Source: Caulobacter sp. UNC358MFTsu5.1 | GTDB taxonomy: Bacteria; Pseudomonadota; Alphaproteobacteria; Caulobacterales; Caulobacteraceae | NCBI RefSeq assembly: GCF_000712075.1 | Contig: NZ_JONW01000013.1 | Location: 62,001 to 126,000 of the forward strand | Length of the DNA: 64,000 nucleotides | Direction: 5' to 3' | Shown here: piece after piece, positions 43,656 to 52,379 of the stretch | Layout: the number at the start of each line of letters is the position of its first letter | Position numbering within the stretch: the first letter of the stretch is position 1 | Notes under the pieces: generated by a model | The model's database searches: none | What the model was told of the DNA's origin: nothing | What the model saw: the letters and a program-made list of their open reading frames with translations, nothing else | Position numbers and translations under genes: made by a program

Positions 43656-44807
43656 ATGACCGACCAAGACCTGCACGCCGGCCTGATCGGCGCCCCGGGC
43701 TCGCGCCGTGAGCTCAACACCCCGGTGCTGGTGATCGACAAGCCGGCCCTGGAGCGCAACATCGTGCGCATGGCCGAATTCGCGGCGGGCAAGGGCGTCA
43801 AGCTGCGGCCCCACGCCAAGACCCACAAGAGCGTCGACATCGCCAGGCTGCAGATCGCCGCCGGCGCCGTGGGCCTGTGCTGCGCCAAGATCGGCGAGGC
43901 CGAGGCCTTGGCCGAGGGCGGGGTGTCGACCGGCCTGCTGATCACCTCGCCGGTGGTCTCGGCGCCGGCCATCGCCCGCCTGATCGCGCTGAACGGCCGG
44001 ACAACGGACCTGATGGCGGTGGTCGACAACGCCGCCAACGTCGCCGCCCTGGGCCAGGCCGCCGCCGCGGCGGGCAAGCCGCTGAAGGTGGTGATCGACC
44101 TCGACCCCGGCATCCACCGCACCGGCGTCGCCTCGCCCGAGGCCGCCGTCGCCCTGTTCCAGGCGATCCGGGCCGAGCCGGGCCTGATCTATGCGGGCCT
44201 GCAGTGCTATTGCGGCATGCAGCAGCACATCGAGAGCTTCACCGACCGCAAGGCCAATCTCGAGGATCGCGGCGCCTATATCCGTTCGGCGATCGAGGCC
44301 CTGACCGCCGCCGGTGGCCCGCCGCCGATCGTGTCGGGCTCGGGCACCGGCTCGCACCGGATCGACGCGGAACTGGGGATCTTCACCGAGTTCCAGGTCG
44401 GCTCGTACGTGTTCATGGACGGCCAGTACCTGGTCTGCGACATCGCCGGCGAAGGCGCGGACGAAAGCCCCTACGAGCCGTCGCTGCTGATCGACGCGCG
44501 GGTGGTCAGCGCCAACACCCCGGGCATGGTCACGATCGACGCCGGCTTCAAGGCCCTGTCGACCGACGCCGAGCCGCCCAAGGTGGTCGCCGGCGCGCCG
44601 GAGGGTTCGCGCTATTTCTTCATGGGCGACGAGCACGGGGCGATCCTGCCGCCGCCGGGCGAGACCCCTCCGGGCCTGGCCGAGCGGGTGATCCTGGGCG
44701 CGCCGCACTGCGACCCGACCGTGAACCTCTACGACACCTACCACGTGGTCGAGGGCGACACTCTGGTGGCGTTGTGGCCCGTCTCGGCGCGGGGCCGCTC
44801 GCGCTAG
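43656..44807 (+). CDS. D-threonine aldolase/D-serine dehydratase-like PLP enzyme
   Basis: 383 aa of the DSD1/D-threonine aldolase family (alanine racemase-like TIM barrel plus beta domain). The PLP lysine is in LRPHAKTHKS (about residue 58). Metal ligands are in the C-terminal PHCDPTVNLYD. It starts 24 bp after the oxidase stop. The reaction would be cleavage or dehydration of a D-3-hydroxyamino acid. Co-location with a lactone oxidase is unusual, so a sugar-amino acid or beta-hydroxy amino acid nutrient is possible. Confidence 0.9.
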   Translation: MTDQDLHAGLIGAPGSRRELNTPVLVIDKPALERNIVRMAEFAAGKGVKLRPHAKTHKSVDIARLQIAAGAVGLCCAKIGEAEALAEGGVSTGLLITSPVVSAPAIARLIALNGRTTDLMAVVDNAANVAALGQAAAAAGKPLKVVIDLDPGIHRTGVASPEAAVALFQAIRAEPGLIYAGLQCYCGMQQHIESFTDRKANLEDRGAYIRSAIEALTAAGGPPPIVSGSGTGSHRIDAELGIFTEFQVGSYVFMDGQYLVCDIAGEGADESPYEPSLLIDARVVSANTPGMVTIDAGFKALSTDAEPPKVVAGAPEGSRYFFMGDEHGAILPPPGETPPGLAERVILGAPHCDPTVNLYDTYHVVEGDTLVALWPVSARGRSR

Positions 44808-44940
44808 CCCCCTCCCCGATCACCCCCGCGAAATGAGGATTTTGGAGGAGCCCGCCTAGGGCAATCCCTCGATATCCAGGGTCGGGGCCTCGCGCCCATC
44901 CTGCCGGTCTTCAACGGACCCGGCCGGGAGGCCAAGACCC

Positions 44941-45720
44941 ATGAGCGTGTTTCGAAAGTTGCTGGCCGGCGCGGTGGCGGCGCCGCTGGCCATCGGGCTG
45001 GGCGTGGCCGCCCAGGCTCAGACCAAGCCGGCGCCCGCGGCCGCCAAGCCCGATCCCGACGCCCTGGCCGCCCTGAACAAGATGGGCGAGGCCCTGCGCG
45101 CCTTGAACGCCTTCACCCTCACGGCCGACGTGACCACCGAACAGGTGCTGGATAGCGGCCAGAAGCTGCAGTACGGCGGCGATCTGAAGATCGAGGCCCT
45201 GCGGCCCAGCGGCTTCAAGATCCACATGGATTTCGACCATAAGGAACGGGAGATCTACTACGACGGCAAGTCAGTCACGCTGTTCGCGCCCAAGGTCGGC
45301 TACTACGCCTCGGTGCCCGCGCCGCCGACCATCGCCGCCACGGTGGCCACGATCAGCGACAAGTACGGCGTCGAAATCCCGCTGGCCGATCTGTTCCAGC
45401 TGGGCGTCGATCCGGCCCTGACCGCCCGCATCCAGTCGGGCTTCGACGTCGGTCCCGAGAAGGTGGGCGGCGTGGCCTGCGAACACTACGCCTTCCGCCA
45501 GGCGGCGGCCGACTGGCAGGTGTGGATCCGCAGCGATGGTCCCGCCCTCCCCTGCAAGATGGTGATCACCACCACCCAGGACCAAGCCCAGCCGCAGTAC
45601 ACTGCCGTCATGACCTGGGACGACAAGGCGCCGGCCCAGGCGGCCTACACCTTCAACCCGCCCGCCAACGCCCATCGCATCACCGTCGCCGACCTGTCGG
45701 CGGCCGGCGCGACGAAATGA
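44941..45720 (+). CDS. Periplasmic DUF2092-family protein
   Basis: 259 aa with a signal peptide (GLGVAAQAQT). The remainder is a LolA/LolB-like half-barrel (DUF2092): MGEALRALNAFTLTADVTTE, YDGKSVTLFAPKVGYYASV, VGGVACEHYAFRQ. Two Cys (about 179 and 200) could pair. Its stop is near-coupled to the Asn-rich gene. Members are commonly paired with such small secreted proteins. A role in lipoprotein or outer-membrane lipid handling is only suggested by the fold. Confidence 0.85.
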   Translation: MSVFRKLLAGAVAAPLAIGLGVAAQAQTKPAPAAAKPDPDALAALNKMGEALRALNAFTLTADVTTEQVLDSGQKLQYGGDLKIEALRPSGFKIHMDFDHKEREIYYDGKSVTLFAPKVGYYASVPAPPTIAATVATISDKYGVEIPLADLFQLGVDPALTARIQSGFDVGPEKVGGVACEHYAFRQAAADWQVWIRSDGPALPCKMVITTTQDQAQPQYTAVMTWDDKAPAQAAYTFNPPANAHRITVADLSAAGATK

Positions 45721-45731
45721 GGGTCGAGACC

Positions 45732-46301
45732 ATGAACAAGATCCAGCAACAGGCCATGGCGCTGACGGCGACGGTCGCCGTTCTGGGCCTGGCCGCGCCC
45801 GCCCCGGTGTTCGCCGCCGACATCCTGGCCGGCCAGAGCCTGCTCCCGAAATCCGCGTCGACCGCCGATTGCCAGCGGCGCGGCGGCGGCGGGGGGCATG
45901 CGGGCGCGCGTCCGGCGGCCGCCTCCCGGCCGGCCGGCGGTGGCGGCGGCGGTGGGCGGAACGTCCGCGCCAACGCCAGCTCGAACGTCAATCACAACGT
46001 CAACGCCAATCGCAACGTCAACCGGAACACCAACATCAACCGGAACGTCAACGTGAACGTCGACAACCACTACGGCTACCGCGACGGCTGGGACTATCAT
46101 CCGATCGCCACCGGCGTGGCCATCGGCGCGACGGCCGCCGTGACCGCCGCCGTCGTCGGCTCGGTCGTCTACAGCGTCCCGCCCAGCTGCTCGACCGTGG
46201 TGGTCAACGGGATCAGCTATTCGCAATGCGGCAGCACCTGGTACGCGCCGCGCTATTCCGGCACCAACGTCGAATACGTGGTGGTCAACGCACCGGGCTG
46301 A
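45732..46301 (+). CDS. Asn-rich secreted low-complexity protein
   Basis: 189 aa. Signal peptide MNKIQQQAMALTATVAVLGL..VFAAD, a Gly/Ala/Arg-rich linker, then about 12 repeats of N-V/I-N-x (residues about 82-110). A conserved-looking C-terminal part has GVAIGATAAVTAAVVGSVVY and a Cys pair (SCSTVVVNGISYSQCG). The ATG at 45732 has GAGG 8 bp upstream; ATG 45717, overlapping the previous stop, is an alternative. Such proteins are usually co-encoded with DUF2092 proteins. Function unknown. Confidence 0.8.
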   Translation: MNKIQQQAMALTATVAVLGLAAPAPVFAADILAGQSLLPKSASTADCQRRGGGGGHAGARPAAASRPAGGGGGGGRNVRANASSNVNHNVNANRNVNRNTNINRNVNVNVDNHYGYRDGWDYHPIATGVAIGATAAVTAAVVGSVVYSVPPSCSTVVVNGISYSQCGSTWYAPRYSGTNVEYVVVNAPG

Positions 46302-46309
46302 CGGAGCCG

Positions 46310-46927
46310 TCAGGTCGGCCGGTACATCTGGAACCTGCCCGCCGGATCGATCCCGAAGTAGTCGGCGGGGCCGCCGGCCCGCAGGATCGGCTCGGCGGCC
46401 ACGGTGTCGTAGACGCCGTCGATCAGCAGCGCCTGGTCGATATGGACCATCACCACCTCGCCCAGGGTCAGCCAGGCGTCGATCGGCGCGCCCTCGGCGT
46501 CGGTCAGGCGGATCATCTGGGTCAGCCGGCATTCGAACGCCACGGGGCTTTCGGCGACGCGCGGCGCGGCGACCCGCACGGACGGCGCCGCCGTCAGGCC
46601 GGCCAGCTCGAATTCGTCGACCTCGTGGGCGACCATCGCCGAGGTGGCGTTCACCGCCTGGGCCAGCGGCCGCGTCGCCAGGTTCCACACGAACTGCCCG
46701 GTCTCCTCGATGTTGCGCACCGAGTCCTTCCAGCCCGTGCTGGAGAACCCGATGATCGGCGGCCGGTAGTTGAAGGCGTTGAAGAAGCTGTACGGCGCCA
46801 GGTTGCGGACCCCGGCGGCGCTGACCGTCGAGATCCAGCCGATCGGGCGCGGCGCGACGATGGCGTTCAGCGGATCGTGCTTCAGCCCGTGGCCGGTCTT
46901 GGGGTCGTAGGAATGGATCGCGGTCAT
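46310..46927 (-). CDS. Flavin reductase family protein (split barrel)
   Basis: 205 aa with the flavin reductase-like domain (IVAPRPIGWISTVSAAGVRN, LAPYSFFNAFNYRPPIIGF). It resembles DIM6/NTAB-type FMN-binding reductases that feed two-component monooxygenases. It is convergent with the Asn-rich gene and lies downstream of the sigma factor on the same strand. It could serve the LLM enzymes at 5366 or 12020 in trans. Confidence 0.88.
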   Translation of the reverse strand: MTAIHSYDPKTGHGLKHDPLNAIVAPRPIGWISTVSAAGVRNLAPYSFFNAFNYRPPIIGFSSTGWKDSVRNIEETGQFVWNLATRPLAQAVNATSAMVAHEVDEFELAGLTAAPSVRVAAPRVAESPVAFECRLTQMIRLTDAEGAPIDAWLTLGEVVMVHIDQALLIDGVYDTVAAEPILRAGGPADYFGIDPAGRFQMYRPT

Positions 46928-47009
46928 GGACGCCTCGTCTTGCCGACGCCCCTCTTAGGAGGACGCGCCGCGAGCCGCCAGTCGTCACCGCTCGGCGATG
47001 GCTGATCGC

Positions 47010-47714
47010 TCAGGCCCGGTTCTGATCGATCCGAGCGCTGGAAAGAGTCGACAGCTCGGCCATGATCAGCTGGGCCGCCAGCCAGGCGGGTTCGGCGTCG
47101 TGGGTCACCTCCCCGTGTTCCAGCATGGCCGCCAGCTTGGCCCTCGCCCGGCAGACCCGGCTCTTCATCGTCCCTTCGGGCACGTCGCACATCTCGGCCG
47201 CCTGCCGATGCGAGAAGCCGCCCGCCCCGACCAGGATCGTGGCTTCACGCTGCTCGTCGCTCAGGGCGTTGAGGGCGTTGCGGAGGTCGTTGAGCATCAG
47301 GGACTGGACCTGGTCGGTCCCGGCCGCCGGGATCTGGGCGCTCATCGTCGTGTCCAGGGGCGTTTCCCGCCAGACGCGCCGACGCTGCGAGTAGAAGTGG
47401 TTCCGCGCGATCTTCAGGATCCAGCCCTTGAAGTTGGTGCCGGGCGTGAACTGGGCCCGATGCTGCCAGGCCTTCAGCAGCGCGTCCTGGGCCAGGTCGT
47501 CGCCTCTGGCCATGTCGCCGCACAGGCCGCGGGCGAATGAGCGCAGGACGGGGATGCTCTCCACGACCTGCCGCTTGAAGTCGTCCTCGTCGAGCGGCGG
47601 CGGGCGGTCGGCGGGCGCCGCGAAGCTGCGGGGTTCGGCGGCGACCTCGGCCTTCGACCCGCGCCAGCGGGCGGAGGTCTCGAGCAGTTTCTCGGTCGGG
47701 CTGCGGTCCGTCAT
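47010..47714 (-). CDS. EcfG-type (ECF15-like) sigma factor
   Basis: 234 aa. Region 2 (IPVLRSFARGLCGDMARGDDLAQDALLKAW, FTPGTNFKGWILKIARNHFYS) and region 4 (LNALSDEQREATILVGAGGFSHRQAAEMCDVPEGTMKSRVCRAR) match general-stress-response EcfG sigma factors of Alphaproteobacteria. The N-terminal extension of about 40 residues is longer than usual. No NepR or PhyR gene is next to it, so it looks like an accessory paralog (SigU-like) rather than the main EcfG. The ribosome site CGGAG precedes the ATG. Confidence 0.87.
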   Translation of the reverse strand: MTDRSPTEKLLETSARWRGSKAEVAAEPRSFAAPADRPPPLDEDDFKRQVVESIPVLRSFARGLCGDMARGDDLAQDALLKAWQHRAQFTPGTNFKGWILKIARNHFYSQRRRVWRETPLDTTMSAQIPAAGTDQVQSLMLNDLRNALNALSDEQREATILVGAGGFSHRQAAEMCDVPEGTMKSRVCRARAKLAAMLEHGEVTHDAEPAWLAAQLIMAELSTLSSARIDQNRA

Positions 47715-47810
47715 ATGGAACTCCGGAAATCAGATGGCGGGGATCAGCTTCAGGGGGCCGAGCTTCGGGAAGAAGATCGCGGGGATGAGGCCAAGGTCGA
47801 TGTCCGCGGC

Positions 47811-48419
47811 TCACCCCGCCGGCGGCGCGCCGGGCGGCAGGGTCTTGACCATGTCGGCGACGATGGCGTTCAGGCCGTCCTGGGTGGCGTCCTTCTCGTC
47901 GACCCGCTTCTGCGAGATGGCGCGCCAGGCCAGCTTGCCGCTGGCGGTGTCGACCAGGTCCAGCATCACGGCGCCTTCGGTGTAGTTGATGGCGCGGACG
48001 TCGACGTCCATCGGCGCGCCGTACATGCCCCAGCCGTAGCCGCCGATGCAGCCGCGAACACCGCAGGCCATGCCGGGGCCGCCGCCCATGCTGGTGGCCG
48101 AGTAGTCGGTCCCGCTCTTGAGGCCCACATGGTAGGACACCAGCAGCTTGGCCTGGGCCGCGTCGACCTGACGGTAGCCCTTGGCGGCCAGGTTGGTGTC
48201 GATCGCGGTGCGGATGCGTTCGCGCATGATGTCGTTGTCGACGCGCGGGTCGCCGCTTTCGGTCTGGGCGGGGGCCCAGGCGTAGGTCGAGCCGGAAAGC
48301 GGCGTCGTGCCGGTGAGGACCGAGACCTTTCCGCCCGGGCTTTCGCAAGCGGCCAGGGGCAGGCACGCGGCGACCGCCGCGGCGAGGAAGGCTCGGGCCA
48401 AGAACCTGGAGGACATCAT
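47811..48419 (-). CDS. DUF4136-family lipoprotein
   Basis: 202 aa. Lipobox LAAC with lipidated Cys near residue 25, then a DUF4136 domain (YAWAPAQTESGDPRVDNDIMRERI, AINYTEGAVMLDLVDTASGKLAWRA) with a Gly-rich insertion. The membrane-anchored periplasmic function is unknown. A CAGG-type motif lies 84 bp upstream of its start. After its TGA the same frame stays open for 26 very GC3-rich codons to 47730. Confidence 0.88.
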   Translation of the reverse strand: MMSSRFLARAFLAAAVAACLPLAACESPGGKVSVLTGTTPLSGSTYAWAPAQTESGDPRVDNDIMRERIRTAIDTNLAAKGYRQVDAAQAKLLVSYHVGLKSGTDYSATSMGGGPGMACGVRGCIGGYGWGMYGAPMDVDVRAINYTEGAVMLDLVDTASGKLAWRAISQKRVDEKDATQDGLNAIVADMVKTLPPGAPPAG

Positions 48420-48502
48420 ACGGACTCCTGCTCGACTGCGGCGTCCCGTCTTATGTTTCGCGCGGCGCCGTCTGAACTCTCAGCCCGGCGCGGAGCGGCC
48501 TC

Positions 48503-48518
48503 AATCAGGTGAAACCCT
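48503..48518. promoter_or_regulatory. Shared intergenic motif, copy A (AATCAGGTGAAACCCT)
   Basis: Contains the inverted repeat CAGG-TGAAAC-CCTG (one base beyond the range). Upstream of the DUF4136 lipoprotein gene (minus strand). Followed 12 bp later by a second palindrome, AAGGG-GTAAT-CCCTT. Related copies: 56050, 58440 and 59118. Confidence 0.45.
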
Positions 48519-48574
48519 GGCTGTAAGGGGTAATCCCTTGAGTTGAGCGGGGCGTGGCCCGGCGGCAACAAGAA

Positions 48575-48598
48575 GGCCGGCGGATTTCTCCGCCGGCC
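48575..48598 (-). terminator. Rho-independent terminator of the sulfatase gene
   Basis: 10-bp stem GGCCGGCGGA / TCCGCCGGCC with loop TTTC. On the minus strand it is followed by TTCTTGTT. It lies 28 bp after the sulfatase stop. Confidence 0.75.
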
Positions 48599-48625
48599 CT
48601 TGGAAAATCAGGGATGCGAGGCCGG

Positions 48626-50173
48626 TCAGCCGCCGCCCTGCGCCTCGGCCAACTTGGCGACCGCGTCCCCGATGGTGAAGGTGTTGGGCTTCTGCACCGG
48701 CGGGAAATCCTTGAAGGTCGCCGCGAACTGATCCGCGACCGCCCAGGCGCCGTAGATGATGTAGGCGTGGTAGAGGAACCACTCGTAGTAGCTGTTCGAG
48801 GTGATGTCCGCGAACTCGTACGGATCGGTCCGCAGGTTGAACAGCTTGGGCAGCCGCAGCGGCGTGAACGGCTCGGCCCAGATGCCCATCGTGCCCTTCA
48901 GGCGCTGCTCCATGAACACGGCCTTCCAGTTGTCGTATCGGATGGCCAGGATGTCGCCGTCGTCGCTGATGTAGACGAACAGGTTGCGGGGGCTCTTGTC
49001 GACCTCGCCGGTGAGGTAGGGCAGCAGGTTCACCCCGTCGATGTGGTTCTTGTACTGGCGGCCGCAGGCGGTGACGCCCTTCTTGACCTTCTCGACGATG
49101 TCCGGCTCGCCGGCGGCGGCCAGGAAGGTCGGCAGCCAGTCGTGGTGCTGGACGATCTCGTTGGACACCACGCCGGCCTTGATCTTGCCGGGCCAACGGA
49201 TCAGTTCGGGAATGCGGAAGCCGCCTTCCCAGTTGGTGTCCTTTTCACTGCGGAAGGGCGTCATGCCGCCGTCCGGCCAGCTGTTGCGGTGGGGCCCGTT
49301 GTCGGTCGAGTAGACCACGATGGTGTCCTCGGCCAGGCCCAGCTCGTCGAGCAGGTCCAGCATCTGGCCGACGTTCTTGTCGTGGTCGATCATGGTGTCG
49401 TGATAGGGCGACTGCCAGCGGCCGGCCTGGCCCAGGCTGGACTTCTTCGTGTGCGTGAACATGTGCATGTGCGTCGTGTTCAGCCAGACGAAGAACGGCT
49501 TGTCGTCGGCCTGCTGCTTCTTGATGAAGGCGGTGGCCTTCTCGACGAACTCGTCGTCGCAGGTCTCCATCCGTTCCTTCGTCAGCGGGCCGGTTTCCTC
49601 GATCTTCTGCTTGCCGACCTTGCCCCAGCGCTCGTGCGTGGTGGGGTCGTCGACGTCGGTGGCCCACGAGTGGATGACGCCGCGCGGGCCGTTCTTCTTC
49701 TTGAAGTTCGGGAAGTCCTTGTCCGGATAGTAGTCGTACATCTCCGGCTCTTCCTCGGCGTTGAGGTGGTAGAGATTGCCGAAGAACTCGTCGAACCCGT
49801 GGTTGGTGGGCAGCATGTGGTTCAGGTCGCCCAGGTGGTTCTTGCCGAACTGGCCGGTGGCGTAGCCCTGCTCCTTCAGCAGCGCGGCGATGGTCACCAG
49901 CTTGTCGTTCATGCCGATCGGTGACGCCGGGGCGCCGACCTTCGACAGGCCCGTCCGAAGGACGCTCTGCCCCGTGATGAACGACGACCGACCGGCGGTG
50001 CAGGACTGCTCGCCGTAGCTGTCGGTGAACATCATGCCTTCCTTGGCGATGCGGTCGATGTTCGGGGTCTGATAACCCATCAGGCCGTGCGAGTAGCAGC
50101 TCAGGTTGCTGATGCCGATATCGTCGCCCCAGATGACGAGGATATTGGGTTTTCCTTTGGGCATGACGGTCAT
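48626..50173 (-). CDS. Type I (formylglycine-dependent) sulfatase
   Basis: 515 aa of the alkaline phosphatase/sulfatase superfamily. Metal residues are in VIWGDDIGISN. The formylglycine site Cys58 lies in SCTAGRSSF, a perfect CxAxR motif. GQFGKNHLGD and VVYSTDNGPHR supply the other active-site residues. No signal peptide is seen, so it is probably cytoplasmic. The cognate formylglycine-generating enzyme is encoded 2 kb away (52380). The substrate sulfate ester is unknown. It is preceded by the HAD gene on the same strand. Confidence 0.94.
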   Translation of the reverse strand: MTVMPKGKPNILVIWGDDIGISNLSCYSHGLMGYQTPNIDRIAKEGMMFTDSYGEQSCTAGRSSFITGQSVLRTGLSKVGAPASPIGMNDKLVTIAALLKEQGYATGQFGKNHLGDLNHMLPTNHGFDEFFGNLYHLNAEEEPEMYDYYPDKDFPNFKKKNGPRGVIHSWATDVDDPTTHERWGKVGKQKIEETGPLTKERMETCDDEFVEKATAFIKKQQADDKPFFVWLNTTHMHMFTHTKKSSLGQAGRWQSPYHDTMIDHDKNVGQMLDLLDELGLAEDTIVVYSTDNGPHRNSWPDGGMTPFRSEKDTNWEGGFRIPELIRWPGKIKAGVVSNEIVQHHDWLPTFLAAAGEPDIVEKVKKGVTACGRQYKNHIDGVNLLPYLTGEVDKSPRNLFVYISDDGDILAIRYDNWKAVFMEQRLKGTMGIWAEPFTPLRLPKLFNLRTDPYEFADITSNSYYEWFLYHAYIIYGAWAVADQFAATFKDFPPVQKPNTFTIGDAVAKLAEAQGGG

Positions 50174-50301
50174 CCTGCGGTCGCGCCCCAGGACACGGGG
50201 CGGCCGAACCTCATCACGCCGCCCGGACGAGGAGTATCGACGGGACCCCCGGCGCGCGCGCGGGGTTCACCCTAGTCGCGCGGCCGCATTTCCTGGAGCC
50301 G

Positions 50302-51306
50302 TCAGGGCTTGGCCGCGAACACCGTCTTCCAGTCGCTCTTCATGCTGACGACCGTCCAGCCGCGGGCGGAGGCCTCGTCCAAGGCCTTGTCCAGCCTGCC
50401 GATCTTCGACTGCCGGTCGTAGGCGTATTCGCGCACCGCGTCGTCGTGATGGACCAGGATCTGCAGGTTGGGACGCGTGCTGGAGGCCGAGTACTGCAGC
50501 ATCTGCAGGTCGCCGTCGGAATTGCCGACCGCCACCAGCGGCTGGCGGCCGATGTGCAGGTCGATGTTGGCGGGCTTGCCGGGACCGTCGTCCAGGCTGC
50601 CCAGCGCGGGCTGCGCCACGAGGACCCCCTTCCCGTCCCGCAGTTCGAACTTGGTGGTGGGGGTCGTGCCGATGACCTGTTCGGGCGGGATGCCGTACGA
50701 CGTCTCCGCGAAGGTCCGCATGAAGCGGACCTCGCCGCCCGAGACGATATAGGTCTTGAAGCCCGCGCCGCGCAGATAGGCCAGCAGCTCCAGCTGCGGC
50801 TGGTAGGTCAGCGCCGTGTAGGGCGTCTTGAACCGGGGATGGCGGGCCTGGTCGAGCCAGGCCTTGGCCACGGCCTGGTATTCTTCCGTCGTCAGGCCGG
50901 CCTGGGCGGCGAGCACCGCCTCGAACAGGTCCTTCTCGCTCAGCTTGACGATTGCCGCCTGATCGCGATCGGCGATCGCCGCGATGGCCGGGTTCTGCCG
51001 CAGCGACGGATTCTTGGCGGCCAGGTCGCTGATCCGCTCCAGGGCGAAGGCGAACTGGAAATAGATCGGCTGCTCGGCCCACAGCGTGCCGTCGTTGTCG
51101 AAGACGGCGATCCGCTCGGCGGGCGGCACGAAGTCGGGGCCCTGGCGGGTGACCCGCGCGACATAGCCGGTGATCGCGGTCTTGGCGGGGCCGGGGTTCC
51201 ACGAGGGCAGTGGATCGGCGGGCGCCGCCGCCGCGCCTTGGGTCGCGACCAGCGCCCATGAGGCGGCGAGCCCGGCGAGGACGGTTCTGCGTGTGGAAAG
51301 AGACAT
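50302..51306 (-). CDS. Exported HAD-family phosphatase
   Basis: 334 aa. The N-terminal export signal has a twin arginine (MSLSTRRTVLAGLAASWALV) and cleavage near GAAAAP. The HAD core has motif I DNDGT (nucleophile Asp70), motif II YIVSGGE and motif IV NSDGDLQML. It is clearly paralogous to the protein at 53372, with matching motifs and C-termini (GWTVVSMKSDWKTVF). It lies in a minus-strand run DUF1622-like - DUF4337 - HAD - sulfatase. The substrate is unknown. Confidence 0.9.
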   Translation of the reverse strand: MSLSTRRTVLAGLAASWALVATQGAAAAPADPLPSWNPGPAKTAITGYVARVTRQGPDFVPPAERIAVFDNDGTLWAEQPIYFQFAFALERISDLAAKNPSLRQNPAIAAIADRDQAAIVKLSEKDLFEAVLAAQAGLTTEEYQAVAKAWLDQARHPRFKTPYTALTYQPQLELLAYLRGAGFKTYIVSGGEVRFMRTFAETSYGIPPEQVIGTTPTTKFELRDGKGVLVAQPALGSLDDGPGKPANIDLHIGRQPLVAVGNSDGDLQMLQYSASSTRPNLQILVHHDDAVREYAYDRQSKIGRLDKALDEASARGWTVVSMKSDWKTVFAAKP

Positions 51307-51333
51307 GTCACCTCCTGGACAGGTTGGTCGTGA

Positions 51334-51975
51334 CTAGAAGAACTTCAGCTCGAGGATGGGCAGCTTGGCGACCAGGAGTCCGCTCGCCAGACAGACCAGG
51401 AACGCCAGGGCCACCAGCACGCCCTTGATCGTGATCGACTTGAACGTCTGGCCGATGCCGCCGAAGAACAGCGCCACGGCCAGCAGCACGGTGGCGCGCA
51501 CGAAGCGGTCGCCGATGTCGTTGGCCCTCTGCCCTTGGGCGAACTGCTCGTCGGCGTGCTTCTGCAGCCGCTGGGCCTGGTCCAGCCGGGCCGAGCGGTA
51601 TTCGGGCATGACGAACGGAGACGCCGGCGCCGCCGGATCGGTCAGCGGCTCGGTCCTGGTCCAGGCTTCGAACGCGGTGGCGAACTCGGGCCGGAAGCGC
51701 TGCCGGTAGAAGGCCTGGAGGGCGGGCTCGTCCTGGGCGGCGGCGTTGAGCCAGCCCTGGAACATCAGAAGGTCCGCCGTTTGCAGCTGCCCGCCGGCGG
51801 AGACCGCGGCGGTGGCTTCGGCGCGCGCGGCCCCGGCCTGGGCGTAGTGCGACGCCTGCTCGCCGTCCCACAGGGCCGCCTGGAAGCCGACCCACGAGGT
51901 CATGGCGGCGGCCAGCGAGATCACCAGGGCGGCCGAGACCTCGACGAACCAGGCGCGATCGAACCGTTCGCTCAT
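51334..51975 (-). CDS. DUF4337-like membrane protein
   Basis: 213 aa. One N-terminal transmembrane helix (VSAALVISLAAAMTSWVGFQ), a long helical middle rich in Ala/Gln, and a C-terminal hairpin of two helices (VRATVLLAVALFFGGIG, GVLVALAFLVCLASGLLVA). This resembles DUF4337 proteins. The ATG at 51975 overlaps the stop of the 45-aa gene upstream (ATGA). It is often found beside HAD and sulfatase genes; function unknown. Confidence 0.85.
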   Translation of the reverse strand: MSERFDRAWFVEVSAALVISLAAAMTSWVGFQAALWDGEQASHYAQAGAARAEATAAVSAGGQLQTADLLMFQGWLNAAAQDEPALQAFYRQRFRPEFATAFEAWTRTEPLTDPAAPASPFVMPEYRSARLDQAQRLQKHADEQFAQGQRANDIGDRFVRATVLLAVALFFGGIGQTFKSITIKGVLVALAFLVCLASGLLVAKLPILELKFF

Positions 51976-52109
51976 GACCGCGCCCTCGCCTCTTCGGCCC
52001 CGGCGGCCCGAACCAGGGTTTCCACCATGCCGACCGCGATGCAGAGCGCCGAACAGAGCTCGGCGGCCGGCGCGACGGAGCCGGCGCAATCCCGCAGCAG
52101 CAGCTCCAT
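51972..52109 (-). CDS. 45-aa membrane mini-protein, DUF1622-like N-terminus
   Basis: 45 codons from an ATG with GAGG 7 bp upstream; its stop overlaps the DUF4337 start (ATGA). It contains one hydrophobic segment (AELCSALCIAVGMVETLVRA) resembling the first helix of the ~110-aa DUF1622 family, but the rest of that family's fold is missing. It is either a truncated remnant kept for translational coupling or a genuine small membrane protein. Confidence 0.6.
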   Translation of the reverse strand: MELLLRDCAGSVAPAAELCSALCIAVGMVETLVRAAGAEEARARS

Positions 52110-52379
52110 GCACGACCTCGGGGTGACGGGCTTCCAGGGGCGTAAGCAAAGGGCCTTTGCCGCGCGCACGCTATCCGGCGAAGCGCCGAGGCGCTCGGGG
52201 TGAAACCAGCACGGATGGTCGGATCGGTAGGGAATCTTCCCTTCGAGCCCCGGGGGATCGCCTGATCGATCAGCGTCCCCGCCCATGATCCCTTTTAAAA
52301 TCTCGCGGCGACGGTGGGCCATGCGGACTTGCGCGCCCGCCTTCGACGCCGACGGCCGCTGGGGTCGAAGGGGAGCAGG

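Noticed and set aside
50262..50277. CGGGGTTCACCCTAGT upstream of the sulfatase as another copy of the CAGG motif
   Set aside because: Too many differences from the four-copy consensus; the same applies to CGGGGTGAAACCAG near 52196. Both may be chance.
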